Positions 20,501-29,959 of a stretch of 64,000 nt of DNA are shown here, in pieces. Position numbers and translations under genes: made by a program. The stretch is from Melieria omissa (lineage: Eukaryota > Arthropoda > Insecta > Diptera > Ulidiidae), in assembly GCA_963971225.1 (NCBI GenBank), contig OZ020267.1, positions 89,951,648-90,015,647 of the forward strand, read 5' to 3'. Below the pieces are notes generated by a model. It did not search any database, was not told the DNA's origin, and worked only from the letters and a program-made list of their open reading frames with translations. Positions within the stretch are counted from its first letter, which is position 1. Each line of letters opens with the position of its first letter.

Positions 20501-21127
20501 AGCGCATCAGCCTTCTCATCTCCCTCAACTCCTTTGTGACCCGGTACCCAATAGATAGTGACCACTCTGTTGCGACAGAGTTCGTCCAATTTGGTTTTGC
20601 AGTTCCGTACGCGGCTTCCTAAAGCGGTGCAAAAAATATTTCACTCCGTCTGATCTCCGCATTATTTATACCACCTATATCCGACCTAAAATGGAGTTTA
20701 ACTCGCACCTCTGGGCGGGGGCTTCAAAAACCCATTTGGAGCTCCTCGATCGGGTGCAAAACCGTGCGATTAAACTTATAGGGGACAGTAGGGCATCCAG
20801 CTCTATTGACTCCTTGGAACATCGTCGAAACGTGGCATGTGTGGTGTTATTGTACCGATACTTTTTCGGTAGCTGCTCAGTGGAGATGAGCAGCCTGATG
20901 CCATCACTCCGGGTATTCCCCCGGGCAACCCGTTTGAACACTGGCGCCCATGCATTCCACGTCGAAACGATGTTCCAGCGCACTACGCACTACAGGGAAA
21001 GTTCGTTTCTAGCCCTACAGCGCGGCTGTGGAATGGCCTCCCTGCGGATATTTTCCCCAGCACTTATGATCTCGATGGGTTCAAGGCAAGAGCCCATAAA
21101 CACTTTACTCATAACCCTATCTCCTAA
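17582..21127 (+). pseudogene. LINE copy A endonuclease/reverse transcriptase, multiply broken
   Basis: The frame starts at ATG 17582 with the AP-endonuclease motif FRIAFCNVRGL, then ETQVCGDADPLDFHIPGYH. Compared with copy B it has a deletion near 17904, a stop near 18366-18368 and a small deletion near 18665. A long intact stretch from about 18700 covers the reverse transcriptase: NKASGPDGIPA, NYRP, YGFRRQRSTGE, DISKAFD, AGVPQGSVLSPTLF and the catalytic FADD at 19580-19591. After the nested insertion the thumb resumes at 20622 and ends with RLWNGLP-type sequence near 21030-21127. The protein would nick target DNA and prime reverse transcription, but this copy is dead. Confidence 0.85.
19928..20613 (-). 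mobile_element. 5'-truncated LINE fragment with RNase H end (nested in copy A)
   Basis: A 686-bp minus-strand insertion flanked by an 8-bp target duplication GCTTCCTA (19920-19927 and 20614-20621). On the minus strand it encodes (20589-20014) an RNase H end (IYWVPGHKGVEGDEKADALA) and a Cys/His cluster (CTRCGEDSAKGTLEHLLCHC), then a 3' UTR. It ends in CCAACC-type repeats (19928-19940). The same kind of tail and domain order occurs in L1 (36006-41330), so it is probably a related LOA-like family, severely 5'-truncated. Confidence 0.85.
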
Positions 21128-21210
21128 CCTTTATATCCTTCCTGAACCAATGCAATGCTTCGCATTAATAGGGGTCATCCCCTGCGCGTTTGTTCCTGTT
21201 AAAAAAAAAA

Positions 21211-21510
21211 TCACACATCAAAGATTTACATTTTAAATGTTCCCTTCGACATGGAGAATGGGGTGGGTATTGCACGAGGGGCATGGCACCGCCCATTGAA
21301 CCCAAATTGTTAATGTGGAATAGCTTCGGAACAATAAGTTGGAAAGCTTTGAAGTTTTGTATACCATCGTCCCATAGCTGTATCATTCTACTGGCAAAAT
21401 TTTATGGGCGTTGAACAAGGGGCGCGACATATTTTTTTTTACTGAAATTTTCCGCGTAACTTTGGAACTGAAAGTCGCATACCAAAGAAACCGGGTCACA
21501 CCCTTCGACT
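21211..21510. other. Unassigned spacer with a diverged repeat unit
   Basis: No coding potential. About 60 bp at 21240-21300 (CCCTTCGACATGGAGAATGG... ending CCGCCCATTGA) resembles 25070-25130 on the far side of the R1-clade LINE. The two may be diverged units of a dispersed repeat that the LINE split. Confidence 0.45.
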
Positions 21511-21511
21511 A

Positions 21512-21820
21512 ACTTCAAAAGTGCGCATTGGCTGGGTAGTCTGCCGAATCAGACCAAAAGAGGTGGTCACTCGATGTTACAGGTGTCACGACTTTGGGCA
21601 TGTGGCAAGAAAATGTGCGAGCAGCGTGGACCGCTCGTCGCTATGCTTTAAGTGTGGGGGTCGGGGCCACCAGGCGAAAGCTTGCGCGAATGCGCCGCTA
21701 TGCGCCCTGTGCGCCGAAAGGGGTGAAAGCAGCACTTATCATGTTGCAGGCAGCCGCGGATGCGCGTCACTTCAAAAGGTGAAAGCGGGAACCAGGGCAT
21801 CAAACCACCGCCAATCATGA
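21512..21820 (+). CDS. L4 ORF1 C-terminus with three Cys/His knuckles (5'-truncated)
   Basis: This is the carboxyl end of the Gag-like ORF1 protein. Three clusters follow in order: CYRCHDFGHVARKC (CX2CX4HX4C), CFKCGGRGHQAKAC (CX2CX4HX4C) and CALCAERGESSTYHVAGSRGC. This triple arrangement is typical of R1/jockey/I ORF1 proteins, which bind the element RNA in a cytoplasmic particle. The frame ends at TGA 21818-21820, which overlaps the ORF2 start by 4 nt (ATGA), suggesting coupled termination and re-initiation. No start exists because the insertion is 5'-truncated. Confidence 0.88.
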   Translation, partial: TSKVRIGWVVCRIRPKEVVTRCYRCHDFGHVARKCASSVDRSSLCFKCGGRGHQAKACANAPLCALCAERGESSTYHVAGSRGCASLQKVKAGTRASNHRQS

Positions 21821-24816
21821 AGTGTTTGCAGCTCAACCTGAACCACTGTCAGGCAGCGCAAGACCTCCTTCCGCAAACAATATGTGAACATGAAGTTGAC
21901 GTAGCCATCCTGAGTGAGCAATACAAAAACAAAAATGACGCAACTTGGGCCAGCAGCACATCCAATAAATGCGCCATTTGGAGCTGTGCCGCAAACGCAC
22001 AGCCGCTCGCCGTATCCGCCACCACAAGCTGCTTCGTGTGCGCCAGAATAAGCAATCTGTTTATCTACAGCTGTTATATTCCGCCCAGCACTGACTTGGC
22101 TGGCTTTAACTCCACTGTGGACGAACTAGTCAACGACGCGAGAACAAGAGGCGCGGTGCTAATCGCAGGCGACTTTAATGCGTGGGCCGTTGAGTGGGGC
22201 TGCAGAAAGACGAACCCAAGGGGCAGAGCGTTGCTAGATGCGCTAGCGGCACTGAATGTGGTCCTCCTAAACACAGGAGGCGAACACACATTCAGCAAGA
22301 ACGGCATTGGATCCGTTATAGACCTGGCCTTCATTAGCGGTGGGCTACACAGGGACAAGCACTGGCAGATCAGCGACTGCTACACTCATAGCGACCACCG
22401 CGCTATTATAATCAATATAAAAAAAACGCGTCACACAGTTTGCAAGACAGAGCGGCACTTGGGGTGGAAAGCGAACAGCTTTGATGAGGCGCTGTTCGAA
22501 GCAATGTACTGCACGGAGCACGTCATGGCCAGTGCGGACGCGGAATCGGCGGCCGCAGAGCTCTTAAAATCTATCACAAAGAGCTGTGACGCATCTATGG
22601 CCCGGCGGAAGCCCTCTAAATCACGCAAGCCAGCATATTGGTGGAATGCCGAGATTGCTGAGCTGCGTTCACAGTGCAATCGGGCAAGACGCACATGCCA
22701 GCGCGCGCGGGGCACAGCGACCTTCGAGCAACATCGGCTCGCATTTAAAAAAAGGCGCAAACTCTTCAAGAATGCCATACGCGACAGCAAACGAAGAATG
22801 TTCACAGAGCTGTGCGATGACGCTGAAAGCAATCCATGGGGCATGGCGTACAAGCTGGTGCTTAAGAAGCTTAAAAAAACAACGCAGCCAACATGCCCAA
22901 AACTGTTGGCAGACATTGTGGACGTGCTTTTTCCAAAACACCCTGACTTTGCCAGAAATCACATAGTGGAGCGCACAGAAACTACTCCAGAAATTACGGC
23001 CGAAGAGGTAGAGTGCGCTGCCCGTGCGATTCAGCTCCGCAAAGCGCCAGGTCCTGACGGCATACCCAATGTAGCCTTGAGGAAAGCTATCGCCATTAGC
23101 CCAGGCCCCTTTGCGCACGTCTTCAACCTGTGCCTCAATGACGGAGTTTTCCCATCAGCATGGAAACTACAAAGGTTGGTACTGATACCTAAAACGGCAA
23201 ATCCATCTACCGCCGCCAGCTATCGGCCACTATGCATGCTGAACTCTACCGGCAAACTGTTCGAGGGAATCTTGAAAAGACGGCTGGAGAGCCACGTAGA
23301 CGATCGGCTTTCCTGTAACCAATTTGGGTTTAGGAGGAACCGCTCGACAACAGATGCGATCAGCGTGGTGAAGAATATAACCCAAAAAGCGACTGAAGGC
23401 GTGCGCTGGCTCGGTGGGACCAATAAGTATTGCCTGCTGGTGACGCTAGACGTCAAAAACGCATTCAACAGTGCCAGTTGGAGAGCCATACTCGGCGCGC
23501 TGCATAAACTCGACGTGCCGGCATACCTGCAAAAGATAATTTCCAGTTATCTAAGCGGCAGGACATTGCGCTACGACAGTGAAAACGGTACCGTTGACCA
23601 CAAAGTCACTGCCGGGGTTCCGCAAGGGTCCGTCCTAGGGTCCTTGCTATGGAACATCATGTACGACGACATCCTGCGCCTCAAAGTCCCTGTAGGGGTG
23701 ACATTCGTCGGCTTCGCTGACGACGTGTCGATCGTGGCGGTGGCCAAAACATTGGCAGAGGTGACGCGGATCGCAGAGCAAGCTATTATAGCAGCACAGG
23801 AGTGGCTTGACGCTAAATCGCTGGTTCTAGCTGCTCACAAAACGGAGGCAGTCCTTGTCAGTAGCCGCAAGAAAGTTGAGCAAGCGACGATTACGGTCCG
23901 CAGTAGCACCATCGTCTCGAAGCCGTATGTAAAGTACCTCGGGGTCTTACTCGACCATCGGCTTTGCTTTCGCGATCACCTGCAACACGCAAACAACAAG
24001 GCCGCAGCAGCAGCGACCGCGCTGTCCAGGATCATGGCAAATATGTCCGGTCCCAAGCAGCAATGCAGGAAACTTTTGGTTGGCGTTGTCACATCAACTC
24101 TGCTGTACGGCTCGACTGTCTGGAGCGACGCATTCGTAAAGCCCTCTTACGTCCGAGGTATCAACGCGACATATCGCCGGTGCGCGCTCAGAATCTGCTC
24201 CGCTTTCCGAACAGTATCGGAAGATGCAGCTCTGGTCATCGCGGGGCTCCTACCGCTAGACCTACTGGCGCACGAGCGCAGCATACTGCAGCAATCTAGA
24301 CGCAGAGGGGAACCGAGCACCAGTGCCGCTTCCAAAGCCACACTGCGAGACGACAGCATATCTAAGTGGCAAACGCGCTGGAACAATACAGCTAACGGCA
24401 GGTGGACCTACCGGCTAATACCTGACATCAAAATGTGGCTCAGCAGGAAGCGAGGCGAGGTGGATTTCTTCCTCACCCAAGTCATCAGCTGCCACGGCTG
24501 CTTTAAAGCCTACCTCCACCGCTTTGGGTTCGAGCCTGACCCCCTGTGCGAACTCTGTGACACCCCAGAAGACGCAGAACACGCCTTCTTTGCATGCCCC
24601 CGCTTCGAGGGCCAGCGGCGGAGGCTCCACGAGGCACTGGGCTCCACCGCCACCACAGCGAACCTGGTTGCCCTCATGATCGCGAACGACGAGGCATGGA
24701 GCGCGGTATGCTGCATGGCTGCTGAGATAATGACCAAACTCCGCATCAATGAGCAAGCCAGACGAAGACGTGAGCGGGAGCAGCTCTCTCAGGCGCAGAG
24801 GCCAGCTGAAGGGTAA
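21817..24816 (+). CDS. L4 ORF2, endonuclease/reverse transcriptase, intact
   Basis: About 999 codons if the ATG overlapping the ORF1 stop (21817) is used. The frame is open further upstream, but the first endonuclease motif (LQLNLNHC) starts right after this ATG. Domains in order: AP-endonuclease with SEQY, AGDFNAW (22165-22185) and SDHRAI; reverse transcriptase with RKAPGPDGIPN, YRPL, NQFGFRRNRSTTDA, DVKNAFNSA, GVPQGSVLG and catalytic FADD (23713-23724); and a C-terminal cluster CELCDTPEDAEHAFFAC. It would nick the target and copy the RNA in place by target-primed reverse transcription. All key residues that I can check are present, so the enzyme may be functional, although this copy lacks a promoter-bearing 5' end. 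Confidence 0.93.
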   Translation: MKCLQLNLNHCQAAQDLLPQTICEHEVDVAILSEQYKNKNDATWASSTSNKCAIWSCAANAQPLAVSATTSCFVCARISNLFIYSCYIPPSTDLAGFNSTVDELVNDARTRGAVLIAGDFNAWAVEWGCRKTNPRGRALLDALAALNVVLLNTGGEHTFSKNGIGSVIDLAFISGGLHRDKHWQISDCYTHSDHRAIIINIKKTRHTVCKTERHLGWKANSFDEALFEAMYCTEHVMASADAESAAAELLKSITKSCDASMARRKPSKSRKPAYWWNAEIAELRSQCNRARRTCQRARGTATFEQHRLAFKKRRKLFKNAIRDSKRRMFTELCDDAESNPWGMAYKLVLKKLKKTTQPTCPKLLADIVDVLFPKHPDFARNHIVERTETTPEITAEEVECAARAIQLRKAPGPDGIPNVALRKAIAISPGPFAHVFNLCLNDGVFPSAWKLQRLVLIPKTANPSTAASYRPLCMLNSTGKLFEGILKRRLESHVDDRLSCNQFGFRRNRSTTDAISVVKNITQKATEGVRWLGGTNKYCLLVTLDVKNAFNSASWRAILGALHKLDVPAYLQKIISSYLSGRTLRYDSENGTVDHKVTAGVPQGSVLGSLLWNIMYDDILRLKVPVGVTFVGFADDVSIVAVAKTLAEVTRIAEQAIIAAQEWLDAKSLVLAAHKTEAVLVSSRKKVEQATITVRSSTIVSKPYVKYLGVLLDHRLCFRDHLQHANNKAAAAATALSRIMANMSGPKQQCRKLLVGVVTSTLLYGSTVWSDAFVKPSYVRGINATYRRCALRICSAFRTVSEDAALVIAGLLPLDLLAHERSILQQSRRRGEPSTSAASKATLRDDSISKWQTRWNNTANGRWTYRLIPDIKMWLSRKRGEVDFFLTQVISCHGCFKAYLHRFGFEPDPLCELCDTPEDAEHAFFACPRFEGQRRRLHEALGSTATTANLVALMIANDEAWSAVCCMAAEIMTKLRINEQARRRREREQLSQAQRPAEG

Positions 24817-25034
24817 GATATGACGAACGACGACTAAACCGGGACAACGGACCATGACGAATAAAAAGTGGACAAACAAACGCTAATAGAGTTCGAGCTA
24901 TATGCTCAATCCCGCCTCCTGACGAAATGCCTGACGGTCGTACCAGGGGGATAATTCGGACTTGAGAGGGATGGTTTTAGTGCGGTTGAAGTCCCACACT
25001 GACGGGGACCTTGGCTTTTGATGCTTTCCATCTC

Positions 25035-25037
<3 letters not shown>

Positions 25038-25066
<29 letters not shown>
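25038..25066 (+). repeat. L4 poly-A tail
   Basis: An uninterrupted run of about 29 A preceding the right target duplication. Its length suggests a young insertion. Confidence 0.9.
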
Positions 25067-25078
25067 CACCCTTCGACT

Positions 25079-25674
25079 GGAGGAATGGATTGGGCATTAC
25101 ATCAAAGAGGCGTGGCATTGCCCATAGAGTGTAGTATGAAAAAACTTGATTTATTGGGCCCATTGACTTCAAGCTTGCGTGCAAAGCCGCAGGGTCCTAC
25201 TAGTTTTTATTACAAGTTAACACACTTGCTCTGCCACCTTAGCGAATGCACCTACCTTAAACTGCTGACGGTGCATGTGCTAAGTGCATTTTGATCCTCG
25301 CGCGCTGCACGCGTATCCGGCTAAGTCGCTGACAATGCACTCCATCGTGGAAAGCGCTAAATCAGAGAAATTAGGCAATAAGCGGCATAGAACGATAAGC
25401 TTAGAGTTAAGTTAATTTAGTCGAGGTGACTTACTTCTGTTTTGGTAGCCGTGCAGTACGGTAATAAACCTCATTTTTGATACTAATTGAAAGCGTTCCT
25501 TTTCCTTCGCAGCGAATCCAAAGGGGCCAAGTGGTGGCCCACTCTAATTTTTTAGCGCTCCCCAAGGGGAGTGCTTTAACTTACATGTTACATAAAATTG
25601 TACATATATACATAAATACATATACATATACTAACAAAAAATTCGTAAAACAAAAATTCAAGTGACATGTATTT
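25079..25674. other. Unassigned non-coding DNA
   Basis: Starts with a diverged copy of the repeat seen at 21240-21300. The rest has no coding potential or recognised element. There is a CATATA-rich microsatellite-like stretch at 25600-25632. Confidence 0.5.
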
Positions 25675-25678
25675 TTAA

Positions 25679-25923
25679 CCCTTATTCTCATACCCAAACT
25701 TACTAACGTCGTTTGGCACCCGGGGTACCCGGGTACCCATTTCATGAAATTTTTAAGTTTTCAATATTTTGTTAATTAAAAAGTGTTTATAAAATTTTGA
25801 TATGATTTGTTCGCTTTTCACCTAAATAACGAGGATCCGGAAGGTAAAAAAAAAATTTTCATTATTTGTCAGTTTTTTTCACAAAAATACATCGCAGTGG
25901 GCACCCGGGTATGAGAATAAGGG
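25679..25923. mobile_element. piggyBac-like MITE
   Basis: A 245-bp element with perfect 17-bp terminal inverted repeats (CCCTTATTCTCATACCC) flanked by TTAA on both sides (25675-25678 and 25924-25927). TTAA duplication and CCC...GGG ends are the piggyBac signature. The interior is AT-rich with GGTACCCGGGTACCC-type subterminal palindromes near the left end and no coding sequence. Confidence 0.9.
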
Positions 25924-25927
25924 TTAA

Positions 25928-27770
25928 GTCAAAAATTCGCAACTAAAAAATTCAAGTTTGTTTTAAGTTATGACATTTTGAAAACTCCTTCTAATAGAAT
26001 TACGAAAAACACAAATGACCTAACATATTTTAAAAAGCAAATAAAAAAAATGTTACTGATTTTTTTTTCAAATTTCAACAGCATGATTGGCATTATTGGA
26101 AGCCTGCGTTTGACTATTACCACAGAATAAACAGTATACAGAAGGCGCATCTGAAATAATTTTGCGATTTCATTTCAGACGCGGGCGGGAAGCAACAAAG
26201 GTGAGGAAAATGTAAACGGAACCGAGAGAGTAAGCGTGAATTGATGTACGCGCATAGATTCGATAGATTTGTGCTTTATTCTCATTTCGACAACAACACG
26301 CAATATTGTTGCTTTCCGCAGCAAGCCAGCTTGGCTCTACTCGTGCACATGGAAATGGTGGTTGATTTGGCAAAGCGATCGCTCGCGGCAATTTCTATAG
26401 GTAGTTGCAGCACCAAAACTGATTAAACTTTTTTCTTTGATAATTGGCACACATTGTAGCAATAGTTTACCACTTATTATCACTTTCTTTCCAATATTTT
26501 TACATATACATTTATTTTCATTGGAGCCATTCTTACTTGTTACAACTTCTTTTTTACAAGCAGTCCGACAGAACTAAATAAATCCAATTAATTTTTCCCG
26601 TAGTGCTACCACCTTATTTATGCGCCTTGGCGATCGCTCAATCAATTTTTCTATGCAAACTTTACCTGTCCACTTCTTGTTCTTGTTTGTAAAAAAGCAA
26701 GCACGAGCCACCACCAACATGCACAGCTTCTCAGTTTACGCTCTTGCGCTCTGTGCGTTCTCGACCCCTTTACTGCTTCCCCCGCATCAACAAACGGGTC
26801 CTACCGCTGGAACCCGCAAAGAAAATTTTCTTTACACCAGATGCGCATTCTGTATATTGTTTGTTCTGTGCTATTACTTTCGTAAAGAATCAATACTTTT
26901 GAGAACACTAAAAATACAACCCTTCTGCGGGCATCCGGTTCTGGCCAGACCATGGCTGAACTTCACGGTTGTAGCAAGCCACCGGCTGATCGTTTATCGC
27001 TTTTGTCAAAATCGTCGGTGTGCTGTGTTACCGCATCGGTTGAAAATACCTGACTGAAAACAACTGACCTGAGCACTTTTCCCGTTTTTTCACTCAAATA
27101 CAGCACCGTCTGGCAACAATTAGTTTTGTTTGTTTTCAGTTTCTCCCTCTTTCGTCGGAAAATATCAGCTGATTTTGACAGTAGCGATAAACGATCCTAC
27201 CAACAAAATACATGTGGTTTTTGGTGTTGCGGGGATGCTATTACCTTATTCTTGTGCCATGGGCCAGACCATATCGAACTTTGGATCCACTTAAGTAATG
27301 TTGTAGTTAAGCTATCAAGCTAAGCACATAAACCAAAACCATGGCCTGGTCAGACCATGGTGTATTTGCATAGAAATTTGCCCGTTAATAAATTTTTTTT
27401 GTCATTTCTCACGTAATCATTGCCAGAATGACTTAAAAATATTTTTTTTCATTTGTTCCTTATTCAGTTCTTAACGGAGCATGGGGTTTTCCATTTGACT
27501 CGATTTAAAACGCTTTTTTCGTGCCATCCATGTAATCGTGACATAAGCTAGTTGGAGGGTTTTTCACTCGCTTTGGCTTTTATTTTCTTTTGGTTTAGTA
27601 AATTAGAATTTTTGTTGGAAAATAATGTCATATTTAAATTTAATATTTATCCATTGTATTCATGGTTATGTCCGTGTTTTGGTGTCAATTCAATTACATT
27701 CCTAAACTGAAGGAAGTATTTGTTGTCTTGTCGTGTCTGGTATTTTATTCGATTGGGTGTTTTCTGTGGC
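25928..27770. other. Unassigned non-coding DNA, probably intronic
   Basis: Mostly AT-rich with no recognised element. Two GCGATCGCTC words (26378, 26631) and several CCATGGTCTGGCC-like palindromic words (26942, 27258, 27339-27362) are the only structure noticed. Open frames here look accidental. Confidence 0.5.
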
Positions 27771-28106
27771 AGAGATGGAAGGAAGGGAATACTATTTTGA
27801 GGATCAGATGGATACTGTTTATGAACTTGGAGTTAAATCAGAGAGGATAATTTCTCTGAAATATTTGCCTTAGCCATAGCGGAAACTAATGCTTTAGAGC
27901 AACAAAATTAAGACATTAATTAATTAGCTCCTAGAGGTAACAACAACGGTGCTGCCAATTTCACGCTTACATTTGGCTCTGAACAAAACGAAGCTCCTGA
28001 TACTTATAGAAAAAATGGTCGTTTAGGCAGTTTAATTTAAGGATAGCGTCGACGAAGGCGACAATGAAAACGATATCCGGCCAGTTCAGCATGAACAATA
28101 ACATAT
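27771..28106 (+). pseudogene. Unrecognised degenerate coding-like stretch
   Basis: A + frame reads GREYYFEDQMDTVYELGV, LKYL, then after stops PRGNNNGAANFTLTFGS and EAPDTYRKNGRLGS. It then shifts to IASTKATMKTISGQFSMNN just before the G2 insertion. Codon-like composition and long sense runs between few breaks suggest an old coding sequence, either host or viral. I do not recognise the family. It is interrupted by G2 at 28106. Confidence 0.25.
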
Positions 28107-28551
28107 TGATACGATGAGAAATTCCGTGCCGTACTGTACAGGAATGCTTTTCTCCGCACGAATGCTTTCCAAGCATTCTTTTAGGCATGCACTTTGAAGT
28201 ACGGCAAATTTGGTATAATTCGCTTGGTATAGTCCGATATGGCAAGGGTGGTTCTCGAAGAAATAGGCTGTGCGAGAATGGCCGAGCGCTTTCTAATTGG
28301 AAGTTGCAAGAAACTTCGGCGCGATAAGAAAACTGGTATAAAAGTAGCAGTGTGCAGCGCAATGGGTCGAGACTGTGTTGAGCAAGCAATGGGGAAACAT
28401 GCAATAGTAGTAGTGTAAAGTAGAACAAGTGTAAATTTGTAAATAAAGCGATTGTTAGTTTTACTTAGTTTGCGCTGAATAATTGCAGTTGTTTTATTTT
28501 CAACCACAATCAAAATGAACCTTGGATGACGAGCTTGGAAGTTTCGTAACA
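28107..28551 (+). repeat. G2 5' LTR
   Basis: 445-bp LTR starting TG and ending CA. It is nearly identical to 30732-31173 apart from scattered substitutions and a small indel at the AAGCATTCTTTTAGG stretch. It contains a TATA box (28337-28344) and an AATAAA-type signal (28440-28446). Confidence 0.93.
28337..28344 (+). promoter_or_regulatory. G-family LTR TATA box
   Basis: TATAAAAG preceded by AAACTGG and followed about 25 nt later by TGTGCAGCGCAATGG. It is conserved in the G2 3' LTR (30959-30966) and the truncated G3 LTR (15486-15493). Confidence 0.7.
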
Positions 28552-28553
28552 TT

Positions 28554-28566
28554 TGGTGTCAGAAGT
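28554..28566 (+). promoter_or_regulatory. G2 primer-binding site (tRNA-Leu type)
   Basis: TGGTGTCAGAAGT two bases after the LTR end is complementary to the 3' end, including CCA, of a fly leucine tRNA. The match ends after 13 nt. Confidence 0.78.
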
Positions 28567-28612
28567 TCGGATTGTGTTACTGAAAGTAAAATAAAATTAT
28601 AAAAACACAGAC

Positions 28613-29959
28613 ATGGTTAAACTCGAGCTGCTGAAGGTGGACCAGCTGAAGAAAGAGCTGGCTGCCTGGAATTTGCCGACTGCTGGCGGAAAGGTGGAGT
28701 TGCAGCTGCGCTTGCGAAAGGTGTGTGAATCACGAGGCATCGATTGGGCTGCAAACGAGTTCGGAACGCAGGAACAAGAGGCGTCGGCCAAGGTGGAGGA
28801 CTCGCCTGCGGGTGCTGAGTCGATGCAAAGTACGGCTGCAGCGGCTGCGCCACCACAAGCAATGGACATGAGCCAGCTTATGGTTGCACTTAAAGGCATG
28901 TTTGAGACTTCGGGAAATGGCAGCGAAAGTGGAAACTACGAATCAAGAAATGGCTAAAATGGAAACGGTGACCCATGAAATATCGGCGCAGGTGTCAGCG
29001 AAACTCGAAAGCACAAATTGCGAGCTATCCACCAAGCTTCAGGAAAATTCTGCGCGTTTGGAGCAGAAAGTGGAAGAAATCTCAAACAAGCTTGATGTGA
29101 AGGTGGAGCACCTGGGAGCGCAAGTGGAACACTTAGATAAACGAGTCGACGGCCTGGATGATTCTCTGAACAGACGAGTTGACGACTTGGATGATTCCTT
29201 GAACAAACGAGTTGACAGTCTGGAGGATTCGGTGAACAGAAAAATCGACGAGCGGCTTAGAGAGGTACAGCTGCGAGCAAGGGTCAATTGACTACCTATG
29301 ATGGTACTACGTCGTTTGACACATTCAAACTAAGATTCGAGATGGCTGCTTTGGGGAGTCAGTGGACCAATGTTAGGAAAGGTCGGAGGCTGATACTGGC
29401 TCTAAGAGGTCCTGCGGCTGAGGTAATAAAAACAGTTCCGGTAGGTTTGAGAGGTGATTACGAGACCGTCATAAGGGCGCTGGCAGCCAGATACAGTGAC
29501 GAGCACAACAAAATGCTCTATTATTGCGAGCTGAAGAGCCGCAGGCAAAGAGCAAACGAGGCGCTGCAGACGTATGCAGCAGACATTGAGCGGCTCGTAC
29601 AGTTGTGCCACCCGAAATTCGGCGCTGATTATATCGAGAGGATGAAAATTAAGGCGTTTATTGAAGGTCTTCATGACCCGGAGACACGACGCAGTGCATT
29701 GATGATGGGCAAGCCGACATTCCGTGAGACGGTGACAAGCGCATTGACGTATGAGGCGGCCTGGAGGGGAAGTTTTCGACATTCATCTGCAGAGATGCAT
29801 GGAGTCCAATCTGGACGTGTCACGCAAAGCCAAACAGTGAGCTCAAAGGCACCAGCGGGGCTGCGGGCAGTATCATCTCGAGTCAGTTGTTGGCGATGTG
29901 GCAAGCAAGGCCACATATCACGGGACTGCCATCTGCGAGGAAAGCGTTCCGGACAATAG
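28613..29959 (+). pseudogene. G2 gag with SAP-like domain, coiled coil and zinc knuckle (frame-broken)
   Basis: Starts at ATG 28613. Residues 4-35 look like a SAP helix-extended loop-helix (LKVDQLKKELAAWNLP, then a GGK turn and LQLRLRK). Three frame segments (28613-28957, about 28884-29291 and 29288-29959) together read an acidic linker, a coiled coil built of 14-residue DSLNRRVDDLD repeats, the capsid core (TSFDTFKLRFEMA, VRKGRRLILALRGPAAEV, YETVIRALAARY, QTYAADIERLVQ), IKAFIEGLHDPETRRSAL and the zinc knuckle CWRCGKQGHISRDC. Frame changes fall near 28910 and 29286. The SAP-like domain would be unusual in Gag and could bind DNA. Confidence 0.85.

Larger units (their letters stand above)
17135..21210 (+). 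mobile_element. LINE copy A, jockey superfamily, with nested LINE fragment
   Basis: The 5' end (CGCGTGGGCAGACGTGCC) is shared with copy B at 57643, so this copy is 5'-complete or nearly so. The order is a 5' UTR of about 450 bp with a strong hairpin, a single endonuclease/reverse transcriptase frame, a short 3' UTR and a run of 10 A at about 21201-21210. It is split at 19920-19927 by a 686-bp insertion. I could not find a convincing target duplication. Confidence 0.85.
21511..25066 (+). mobile_element. R1-clade LINE (L4), nearly complete 3' part, intact ORF2
   Basis: Inserted with a 12-13 bp target duplication CACCCTTCGACT (21499-21510 and 25067-25078) and ending in a long poly-A of about 29 A. 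It is truncated at the 5' end within ORF1. The remainder is ORF1 zinc knuckles, an uninterrupted ORF2 of about 1000 codons and a 3' UTR of about 220 bp. The exact duplication and long A tail point to a recent insertion. It is not in rDNA, unlike R1 itself. Confidence 0.93.

Noticed and set aside
25025..25066. Low-complexity frame rich in Phe on the minus strand
   Set aside because: Produced by reading the LINE poly-A tail in antisense.
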